Below are positions 55,901 through 64,000 of a stretch of DNA of 64,000 nucleotides, in pieces. Below the pieces are notes generated by a model. It did no database searches. It was not told the DNA's origin and was given only the letters and a program-made list of their open reading frames with translations. The position numbers and the translations under genes were made by a program. This stretch comes from Thereva unica (Eukaryota; Arthropoda; Insecta; Diptera; Therevidae), in the NCBI GenBank assembly GCA_949987705.1, contig CATLJY010000061.1:273364-337363 (forward strand). The letters run 5' to 3'. Position 1 is the stretch's first letter; every line of letters begins with the position of its first letter.

Positions 55901-56684
55901 ACACTGGGTGGGATCGGCCGTTAGGGAAGTAACTAGTTACGGGCGGTAATATCTGTTCATCGTATCACGGCTTTATACAGCCGGGACACATGTAAAGATC
56001 TTACATAAGCAGCATAAACGGAGAAATCCTTGGTAACTTGTTGGGAATTGATTTCACAATGCTCATGGTACCTTTGTCGAACATATTCAATAGCTATCAA
56101 TGTTCGCTACAACACCGAACAATGTTCGGCGGACATCACAACTGTCTGTCGAACACTGTTCGGCGAACATGTTCGGTTGGTGGAGACGCGGGTTAATATT
56201 TGCACAATCTTTAATTTGAACAATAATTTATATCTTAATTTTAATACGTTTTTATTAGCTTCAACAATTTTGAAAGGTATGCGCTTCCAAGCTGGCGGCC
56301 TAATTTCGCAATTGAAAATCGGTATCTGGGGGTTTTAAGTTCACAAATAACAATTAATTTCACTCGAATTCAAAATTGATGTTCTGAATTCCGAGTGAAT
56401 TTCGTTTGTTCGAAATCACTTTCGAAAATATATAATTTGGTTGAGACTTAACATTTTTATATATTTTGAGCATAGTTTGTGGCCGAGTTAAAAAAAAATT
56501 AAAAATTTTGTGCCCCAAACAATGGATTTTGTGTTAATAGCTGCGGTATTTGAAAAAGAAAAAAGAGAGCTTCAAAGAACGGCAAAAATTAAAAAAGATT
56601 TTAAAGGGATAAATCAAATCCTATGAATCTTTTTGATTCCTTTTGAATTATTTATATATGCACAATAAATATAAGCTGTACAAA
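55901..56684. other. Non-coding, with a cluster of GTTCG palindromes
   Basis: Between 56100 and 56180 the words CGAACA and TGTTCG recur: CCGAACAATGTTCGG, then TCGAACACTGTTCGG, then CGAACATGTTCGG. The rest is AT-rich without a recognisable gene. A 102-codon plus-strand frame (56030-56338) looks accidental. Confidence 0.4.
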
Positions 56685-56858
56685 TAGTACACATTTGCCT
56701 TGCACTTCATAATATCTGCAGGCATCTTAAACTAGATTATGAAGTAACATCCATCACAAATGCAGTATGCAGATATAGACGTTATCGACCCAGAAAATGT
56801 TGAAGAACAGAGAAGTGATGCTGTTAGGGTCAGAGATGAAATAGCTAATAGTTTATAA
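56685..56858 (+). pseudogene. Harbinger transposase C-terminal fragment
   Basis: One frame reads ALHNICRHLKLDYEV, the conserved helix near the end of Harbinger transposases (compare CATLHNIAIKFKV at 27.4 kb). After a one-base shift it continues DIDVIDPENVEEQRSDAVRV and RDEIANSL to a stop. No TIRs were located around it. Confidence 0.65.
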
Positions 56859-56981
56859 ACTAAATTTGTTATACGAAAAGTTGAATATAAATTTAAAAAA
56901 TAATAATTTATTCAGTTTTTTAAAAACATAAAAGAACCCTTTGCATAAAGTTTTTGGGCTAACTCTTTCCAAAGGTCCTCA

Positions 56982-59186
56982 ACAACTAACTCCGCATGGA
57001 TCCTAGAGATTAACTTCACAATCTCTAAAAACAGCACTTCATACAATAATTCAATTATTTATGATTTTAAGAATGCGAACTTTAACAGCATCAGCTTCGA
57101 ATTATCTCTAGTTGACTGGGAAAATAGGCTATTGGGTAATGATATTGACGAGATAGTGTCTTCATTTTACACTATTATTTTCAACATTATTGACAAATAT
57201 GTGCCCAGAATCAAAAAAAGGGATAAATTATCTGAACCATGGCTGGATAAAAATATTCGAAAACTTCGTAATCAGAGAAATAAATTATATAAACTGATTA
57301 GGAACAACCCTAATGTAGATGCGGAACAGAAATTAGCATACACTAGGTTAGCCTCAGAATTTACTCTTAGGTCGCGTGAGGCCTATACAACATATCTTGA
57401 CTCTGTCGGGGATAACATTATTCAGAATCCTAGAAAATTTTTCGATTTCGTTAACATAAAACGAAAGACCTTAGGCTATCCAACGACTATGACAAACGGC
57501 AGAAAACAATCTTCATGTCCCCAAGAAATTTGCAACATGTTTGCTGACAAATTCATTGAAGTCTTTTGCCCAAAGTCTAATGTAGTACACACTGACCCAG
57601 TAAATACGCGCAATCACACTAGAATTTCTATAACTGATTTATCTCTATCCCTTGACGATGTAATGACCGGTATAAACAATCTCGACATCAATAAAGGTCA
57701 TGGTCCTGACAACCTGCCTCCTTTGTTTTTGCAGGGCTGTTCAAATCAAATCTTGGTTCCCCTCCATATTATCTTCAACAAATCATTATCGACAGGAAAG
57801 TTCCCTAAGATATGGAAAAAATCCTATCTTACTCCGATCCATAAAACATCTAATAAGCACTCGGTGGAAAACTACAGGGGTATTGCCATCTTATCAACTA
57901 TTCCTAAACTCTTCGAGAAACTTGTTTACGATAAGATTGCCCCTCTAATCGACCCATGTCTTAATGAACAGCAACATGGTTTCAGAAAGGGACGATCGAC
58001 TACTACAAACCTTATGATTCTAACCTCCAATCTACTATGTGCTATGGAGAAGGGTCATCAAATAGATACGGTCTATACTGACTTCAGCAAAGCCTTCGAT
58101 CGCGTTGATCACCATATTTTAAGTAAAAAACTACTAAAATTTGGAATATCAGGTCCTGCCCTGGAATGGATTAAATCATATCTCGACAACAGAACTCAAG
58201 TTGTCAGATTCCAAGGATTTCTGTCAAAAGAAATCTCAGTAACTTCCGGGGTCCCTCAGGGTAGCCATCTAGGCCCTCTGTTATTCAATATATTTATCTC
58301 AGACCTGTCGGATACACTGGAAAATATTCCGCATCTCTTCTATGCCGACGACCTCAAAATTTATAATGTCATAAGGTCCCCGATCGATGTTACTTTCTTT
58401 CAAACAAAACTAAACGCGTTGCAAGACTGGTGTACTACCAATAAATTAGAACTAAACATCAGCAAATGTCATGTTATTACCTTCTCCCACAAAAGAATGA
58501 CCCAGCTACAGGAATATTATCTCAACGACAAGGCATTAGACCGTGTCGATCAAGTTGTAGATCTAGGTATTGTTCTAGACAATAAATTAAATTTCAACTT
58601 GCACTACGATAATATTGCTGCGAGAGCCAACAAGCTTCTGGGCTTTATAAAGAGAAGAACCCGAGAATTCAATAACGTTCGGGTCACAAAAACTCTTTTC
58701 TGTTCGCTCGTCCGCCCTATCTTGGAATATGCGTGCCCGATCTGGGACCCTATATTCCAGGTAAGCAGCAGTAGGTTGGAATCAATACAGAAAAAATTTC
58801 TCCTCTTCGCTCTGAGAAACCTACACGACCCGCGCGACTTTTTCAACTTACCGCCCTACACAGACAGACTCAAGAAGTTAGAACTCATGCCGCTGTCACA
58901 TCGGAGGAAAGTGCTTATCTCGTGCTTAACTTTGGACGTCCTAAACGATAACGTTAAGGTGCAGTTCCTGTCCGATAGAATCAAGTTCAATACCGAAGTT
59001 CGTCACAATAGGCATACCAAAATGCTTAAAGAATACCCTCATCGGACCGAATATGCAAAGAACGAACCCGTCAACAGATGTTGTATGACTTTTAACAGCC
59101 ATAGTGCTTGCTTCTCACCCCACATTAAAAAAACATCCTTTAAACAAAAAATTATATCCCTTCTAACATCACAATTACTACCATAA
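56982..59186 (+). CDS. LINE B reverse transcriptase, 5'-truncated but open
   Basis: The frame is open from about 56982 to 59186 without a stop and lacks its own start because the element is 5' truncated. Numbered from 57132, residues are: linker with DKYVPRIKKRDKLSEPWLDK (21-40), MFADKF (136-141), NKGHGPDNLPP (187-197), ENYRGIAILS (246-255), HGFRKGRSTTTN (282-293), DFSKAFDRVDH (317-327), GVPQGSHLGPLLFN (373-386) and active site YADD (404-407). LFCSLVRPILEYACPIWD follows at about 535. All RT blocks are intact; the endonuclease is missing. The Jockey/CR1 group is likely. It is the best reference in this window for the broken minus-strand copies. Confidence 0.85.
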   Translation, partial: TTNSAWILEINFTISKNSTSYNNSIIYDFKNANFNSISFELSLVDWENRLLGNDIDEIVSSFYTIIFNIIDKYVPRIKKRDKLSEPWLDKNIRKLRNQRNKLYKLIRNNPNVDAEQKLAYTRLASEFTLRSREAYTTYLDSVGDNIIQNPRKFFDFVNIKRKTLGYPTTMTNGRKQSSCPQEICNMFADKFIEVFCPKSNVVHTDPVNTRNHTRISITDLSLSLDDVMTGINNLDINKGHGPDNLPPLFLQGCSNQILVPLHIIFNKSLSTGKFPKIWKKSYLTPIHKTSNKHSVENYRGIAILSTIPKLFEKLVYDKIAPLIDPCLNEQQHGFRKGRSTTTNLMILTSNLLCAMEKGHQIDTVYTDFSKAFDRVDHHILSKKLLKFGISGPALEWIKSYLDNRTQVVRFQGFLSKEISVTSGVPQGSHLGPLLFNIFISDLSDTLENIPHLFYADDLKIYNVIRSPIDVTFFQTKLNALQDWCTTNKLELNISKCHVITFSHKRMTQLQEYYLNDKALDRVDQVVDLGIVLDNKLNFNLHYDNIAARANKLLGFIKRRTREFNNVRVTKTLFCSLVRPILEYACPIWDPIFQVSSSRLESIQKKFLLFALRNLHDPRDFFNLPPYTDRLKKLELMPLSHRRKVLISCLTLDVLNDNVKVQFLSDRIKFNTEVRHNRHTKMLKEYPHRTEYAKNEPVNRCCMTFNSHSACFSPHIKKTSFKQKIISLLTSQLLP

Positions 59187-59321
59187 ATAAGCATAGACTT
59201 AAGCTATTATTATTATATAGCATAGACTTAAGTATTTTTACCTTAGTCATAAATGCTTTGTATAACTCTGTAGTAGGTTTAAGTATGCCTTGTTTGGCAA
59301 ATAAATAAATAAATAAATAAT
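59187..59321 (+). repeat. LINE B 3' UTR and (AAAT)n tail
   Basis: A short 3' UTR contains a repeated GCATAGACTTAAG phrase. It ends in AAATAAATAAATAAATAA (about 59300-59320), the simple-repeat tail of the LINE. Confidence 0.75.
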
Positions 59322-59466
59322 TTGTCTTTTTTTGTATATCTTCTTACTATTTAGGGATTATTTCTGCTATTGATACATTTATTAAAATATTTTCTTAAAT
59401 AAATTGTTACCTTTGTAAAATATTTACATTTTAAAATAAATCACAGCGCTTCTCCTGCTATTCCAC

Positions 59467-59859
59467 TGTTGAAATCTCGCCCCTCTAATTCCAACACCAT
59501 GTAAACTACCACCAGCAAAGGAGAGAAGAGGCAATGCAGCTATCATAGGCAAAGAAACCTTTATCAGCTCTATAATACAATATCATCAGAATCAACTGTT
59601 ATATTGATATCGAGTCTTATCACACCAAGGGAATATTTTACGGATCAGTCGTCACTTATCCAGCCCAGAGAAGAGAACGTCATCACGAAAACACAACCAG
59701 TCGGAATTCCAGTTTTGTATTTGAAATAAGCACCGTCATATACACACCGCCAAATACCTACCAGACATTAATTGAAATAAATCATATTGTGAATTAAAAG
59801 GTGATAGTGTGTTCTTCCTGAATTCCCCCTTTCAATTCCGGAAACCCCATTCGGAAACA
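59467..59859 (+). repeat. 5' LTR of a second BEL/Pao-like element
   Basis: It starts TGTTGAAATCTCGCCCCTCT, similar in layout to the other BEL LTR (TGTTGGAGTTTACCCGCCCC), and ends CGGAAACA five bases before a primer-binding site. 393 bp. The left limit is inferred from the TG start and this similarity; the other LTR lies outside the window. Confidence 0.6.
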
Positions 59860-59864
59860 TAAAA

Positions 59865-59882
59865 TGGTCCTTCGAGCCGGAT
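59865..59882 (+). promoter_or_regulatory. Primer-binding site, tRNA-Tyr-like
   Basis: TGGTCCTTCGAGCCGGAT, identical to the site at 29131-29148 on the other strand. It is complementary to the tRNA-Tyr 3' end as I recall it. Confidence 0.78.
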
Positions 59883-59883
59883 T

Positions 59884-59892
59884 CAGGTAAGA
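59884..59892 (+). promoter_or_regulatory. Consensus 5' splice donor after the PBS
   Basis: CAG|GTAAGA (cut before 59887) matches the metazoan donor consensus fully, four bases after the primer-binding site. It would start an intron containing the satellite that follows. The acceptor is outside the window or not recognised. Confidence 0.5.
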
Positions 59893-60249
59893 TTTTGCAT
59901 ATTACCTTTTGCACGTAAAAAAAATATATAAATCATTGTCTCAAGTGTATTTTGGTGCGTTTTCCTTTAATTAATTGACGTGGTGTACATAGTTAATATA
60001 AAGTGCATAAAGTGCACATACATAATAATATAAAGTGCATTTAACGGATTCAAAACGTGCCGTATTCCAACTGGATATAGGTCCCCGTTAATACTCTGAT
60101 GGCATCCCGTTTGGATTTGTTCATTTGACGAAAATTACAATAGTGAGAAAATATTTGTATTTACCGTGATTGTGGTTTACCGTTTCTTTTTTGCCATCAT
60201 CTCAAGGTGAATCAAAGATAGAATGATTTCGCAGTTTCCCCATTGTTGC

Positions 60250-63200
60250 AATTAGTGGTCATAAATAGTATTTTCTCAGTTTAAAGATCTTTTCCCCAGT
60301 TTATTGAGTCGCATTTTGTCTCATTTTGGTGCGATCAGTGGTGATAATTAGTATTTTCTCAGTTTAAAGATCTTTTTCCCAGTTTTTTGAGTCGCATTCT
60401 GTCCCATTTTGGTGCGATCAGTGGTGATAATTAGTATTTTCTCAGTTTAAAGATCTTTTTCCCCAGTTTATTGAGTCGCATTTTGTCCCATTTTGGTGCG
60501 ATTAGTGGTGATAATTAGTATTTTCTCAGTTTAAAGATCTATTCCCCAGTTTATTGAGTCGCATTTTGTCTCATTTTGGTGCGATCAGTGGTGATAATTA
60601 GTATTTTCTCAGTTTAAAGATCTTTTTCCCCAGTTTTTTGAGTCGCATTCTGTCCCATTTTGGTGCGATCAGTGGTGATAATTAGTATTTTCGCAGTTTT
60701 AAGATCTTTTTTCCCAGTTTTTGAGTCGCATTTTGACCCATTTTGGTGCGATTAGTGGTGATAATTAGTATTTTCTTAGTTTAAAGATCTTTTTCCCCAG
60801 TTTTTGAGTCGCATTTTGTCTCATTTTGGTGCGATCAGTGGTGATAATTAGTATTTTCGCAGTTTTAAGATCTTTTTTCCCAGTTTTTGAGTCGCATTTT
60901 GTCTCATTTTGGTGCGATCAGTGGTGATAATTAGTATTTTCTCAGTTTAAAGATCTTTTTCCCCAGTTTATTGAGTCGCATTTTGTCCCATTTTGGTGCG
61001 ATCAGTGGTGATAATTAGTATTTTCTCAGTTTAAAGATCTTTTTCCCCAGTTTTTTGAGTCGCATTCTGTCCCATTTTGGTGCGATCAGTGGTGATAATT
61101 AGTATTTTCTTAGTTTAAAGATCTTTTTCCCCAGTTTTTGAGTCGCATTTTGTCTCATTTTGGTGCGATCAGTGGTGATAATTAGTATTTGCTCAGTTTA
61201 AAGATCTTTTTCCCCAGTTTTTGAGTCGCATTTTGTCCCATTTTGGTGCGATTAGTGGTGATAATTAGTATTTTCTCAGTTTAAAGATCTTTTGCCCCAG
61301 TTTTTGAGTCGCATTTTGTCCCATTTTGGTGCGATTAGTGGTGATAATTAGTATTTTTTCAGTTTTAAGATCTTTTTCCCCAGTTTTTGAGTCGCATTTT
61401 GTCCCATTTTGGTGCGATCAGTGGTGATCATTAGTATTTTCGCAGTTTTAAGATCTTTTTTCCCAGTTTTTGGGTCGCATTTTGTCCCATTTTGGTGCGA
61501 TTAGTGGTGATAATTAGTATTTTCTTAGTTTAAAGATCTTTTTCCCCAGTTTTTGAGTCGCATTTTGTCTCATTTTGGTGCGATCAGTGGTGATAATTAG
61601 TATTTTCGCAGTTTTAAGATCTTTTTTCCCAGTTTTTGAGTCGCATTTTGACCCATTTTGGTGCGATTAGTGGTGATAATTAGTATTTTCTCAGTTTAAA
61701 GATCTTTTTTCCCAGTTTTTGGGTCGCATTTTGTCCCATTTTGGTGCGATTAGTGGTGATAATTAGAATTTTCTTAGTTTAAAGATCTTTTTCCCCAGTT
61801 TTTGAGTCGCATTTTGTCTCATTTTGGTGCGATCAGTGGTGATAATTAGTATTTTCGCAGTTTTAAGATCTTTTTTCCCAGTTTTTGAGTCGCATTTTGT
61901 CCCATTTTGGTGCGATTAGTGGTGAAAATTAGTATTTTCTTAGTTTAAAGATCTTTTTCCCCAGTTTTTGAGTCGCATTTTGTCTCATTTTGGTGCGATC
62001 AGTGGTGATAATTAGTATTTTCGCAGTTTTAAGATCTTTTTTCCCAGTTTTTGAGTCGCATTTTGTCCCATTTTGGTGCGATTAGTGGTGATAATTAGTA
62101 TTTTTTCAGTTTTAAGATCTTTTTCCCCAGTTTTTGAGTCGCATTTTGTCCCATTTTGGTGCGATCAGTGGTGATAATTAGTATTTTCGCAGTTTTAAGA
62201 TCTTTTTTCCCAGTTTTTGGGTCGCATTTTGTCCCATTTTGGTGCGATTAGTGGTGATAATTAGTATTTTCTTAGTTTAAAGATCTTTTTCCCCAGTTTT
62301 TGAGTCGCATTTTGTCTCATTTTGGTGCGATCAGTGGTGATAATTAGTATTTTCGCAGTTTTAAGATCTTTTTTCCCAGTTTTTGAGTCGCATTTTGTCC
62401 CATTTTGGTGCGATTAGTGGTGAAAATTAGTATTTTCCCAGTGTAAAGATCTTTTTCCCCAGTTTTTGAGTCGCATTTCATCCCATTTTGGTGCGATCAG
62501 TGGTCATAATTAGTATTTTTTCAGTTTTAAGATCTTTTTCCCCAGTTTTTGAGTCGCATTTTGTCCCATTTTGGTGCGATCAGTGGTGATAATTAGTATT
62601 TTCTCAGTTTTAAGATCTTTTTTCCCAGTTTTTGGGTCGCATTTTGTCCCATTTTGGTGCGATTAGTGGTGATAATTAGTATTTTCTTAGTTTAAAGATC
62701 TTTTTCCCCAGTTTTTGAGTGGCATTTTGTCTCATTTTGGTGCGATCAGTGGTGATAATTAGTATTTTCGCAGTTTTAAGATCTTTTTTCCAGTTTTTGA
62801 GTCGCATTTTGACCCATTTTGGTGCGATTAGTGGTGATAATTAGTATTTTCTTAGTTTAAAGATCTTTTTCCCCAGTTTTTGAGTCGCATTTTGTCTCAT
62901 TTTGGTGCGATCAGTGGTGATAATTAGTATTTTCGCAGTTTTAAGATCTTTTTCCCCAGTTTTTGAGTCGCATTTTGTCCCATTTTGGTGCGATTAGTGG
63001 TGAAAATTAGTATTTTCTTAGTTTAAAGATCTTTTTCCCCAGTTTTTGAGTCGCATTTTGTCTCATTTTGGTGCGATCAGTGGTGATAATTAGTATTTTC
63101 GCAGTTTTAAGATCTTTTTTCCCAGTTTTTGAGTCGCATTTTGTCCCATTTTGGTGCGATTAGTGGTGATAATTAGTATTTTTTCAGTTTTAAGATCTTT

Positions 63201-64000
63201 TTCCCCAGTTTTGAGTCGCATTTTGTCCCATTTTGGTGCGATCAGTGGTGATTAATTAGTATTTTCGCAGTTTTAAGATCTTTTTTCCCAGTTTTTGGGT
63301 CGCATTTTGTCCCATTTTGGTGCGATTAGTGGTGATAATTAGTATTTTCTTAGTTTAAAGATCTTTTTCCCCAGTTTTTGAGTCGCATTTTGTCTCATTT
63401 TGGTGCGATCAGTGGTGATAATTAGTATTTTCGCAGTTTTAAGATCTTTTTTCCCAGTTTTTGAGTCGCATTTTGTCCCATTTTGGTGCGATTAGTGGTG
63501 AAAATTAGTATTTTCCCAGTGTAAAGATCTTTTTCCCCAGTTTTTGAGTCGCATTTCATCCCATTTTGGTGCGATCAGTGGTCATAATTAGTATTTTTTC
63601 AGTTTTAAGATCTTTTTCCCCAGTTTTTGAGTCGCATTTTGTCCCATTTTGGTGCGATCAGTGGTGATAATTAGTATTTTCTCAGTTTTAAGATCTTTTT
63701 TCCCAGTTTTTGGGTCGCATTTTGTCCCATTTTGGTGCGATTAGTGGTGATAATTAGTATTTTCTTAGTTTAAAGATCTTTTTCCCCAGTTTTTGAGTGG
63801 CATTTTGTCTCATTTTGGTGCGATCAGTGGTGATAATTAGTATTTTCGCAGTTTTAAGATCTTTTTTCCAGTTTTTGAGTCGCATTTTGACCCATTTTGG
63901 TGCGATTAGTGGTGATAATTAGTATTTTCTTAGTTTAAAGATCTTTTTCCCCAGTTTTTGAGTCGCATTTTGTCTCATTTTGGTGCGATCAGTGGTGATT
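60250..64000 (+). repeat. 84-bp satellite array, about 45 units, with a 1078-bp higher-order period
   Basis: Each unit has GTGGTGATAATTAGTATTTT, then an AGATCT (BglII) site, then GAGTCGCATTTTGT and CATTTTGGTGCGAT. Two unit types alternate: CGCAGTTTTAAGATC and CTTAGTTTAAAGATC. Rare variants recur exactly 1078 bp apart: CCCAGTGTAAAG at 62437 and 63515; GAGTGGCATT near 62717 and 63795; the shortened TTTTTTCCAG near 62784 and 63862. This shows block amplification of about 13 units. The array continues beyond the window edge and has no coding capacity. Confidence 0.95.

Noticed and set aside
56100..56180. p53-type or steroid-receptor response elements
   Set aside because: CGAACATGTTCG contains such words, but a vertebrate-style reading has no support here.
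60250..64000. CRISPR-like regular repeats
   Set aside because: Units are head to tail without unique spacers and the genome is eukaryotic; this is a satellite.

Overview
This is nuclear DNA from an insect-like animal genome: AT-rich, without operons or bacterial signals, and almost entirely transposable elements. The element families (BEL/Pao, RTE-type and Jockey/CR1-type LINEs, PIF/Harbinger with a Myb/SANT partner gene, piggyBac-like and Helitron-like repeats) fit an arthropod, probably an insect. The species cannot be named from sequence alone. No ordinary single-copy host gene was recognised.

Layout, part 1 (about 2.2-30.2 kb). A degenerate BEL/Pao retrotransposon lies on the minus strand. 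Its 5' LTR is 29154-30240 and its primer-binding site 29131-29148. Its gag, protease, RT, RNase H and integrase remnants run from 24939 down to 18114, and its 3' LTR starts at 17829. It has been split repeatedly. A Harbinger transposon (26053-28970) sits in the leader. A 3-bp-TSD element (22493-23949, itself holding a 576-bp MITE) splits gag from protease. A 14.8-kb inverted-repeat element (2967-17812, TSD GCG) and a 574-bp MITE (2205-2778) sit in the 3' LTR. The 14.8-kb element contains further MITEs and a Helitron-like element (6444-17293) with a 118-bp minisatellite. Inside that minisatellite is a young 7.5-kb LTR retrotransposon (6993-14493). That retrotransposon has no gag or pol; its only sizeable internal ORF is a PAM2-plus-MIF4G protein resembling PAIP1, the poly(A)-binding-protein partner.

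Layout, part 2 (about 30.3-55.9 kb). A second nest is built on one old minus-strand LINE (called LINE B here), whose pieces can be followed from about 55.9 kb down to 30.4 kb. It is interrupted by an RTE fragment (30.5-32.6 kb), a 9-bp-TSD transposon (33129-42308), a long-TIR element (42936-46529) and a small TIR element (46857-53603). The 9-bp-TSD transposon carries a retroposon, a near full-length LINE and a 3.1-kb tandem duplication. The long-TIR element carries a retroposon and a Helitron. The small TIR element was invaded by a full-length RTE LINE, which was in turn hit by a piggyBac-like MITE and by a large foldback element. A Harbinger-like MITE lies near 55 kb.

Layout, part 3 (56-64 kb). 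A Harbinger transposase fragment is followed by a second, largely open LINE B copy on the plus strand (to about 59.3 kb). Next comes the 5' end of another BEL/Pao-like element: LTR, a primer-binding site matching tRNA-Tyr, and a consensus splice donor. An 84-bp satellite then fills the rest of the window.

How the parts relate: the genes here serve element mobility rather than a shared host pathway. The most unusual items are the PAIP1-like gene in a retrotransposon lacking gag and pol, a tRNA-Lys copy in the same element whose primer is also tRNA-Lys, and a tandem pair of covarying hairpins at 55-226.
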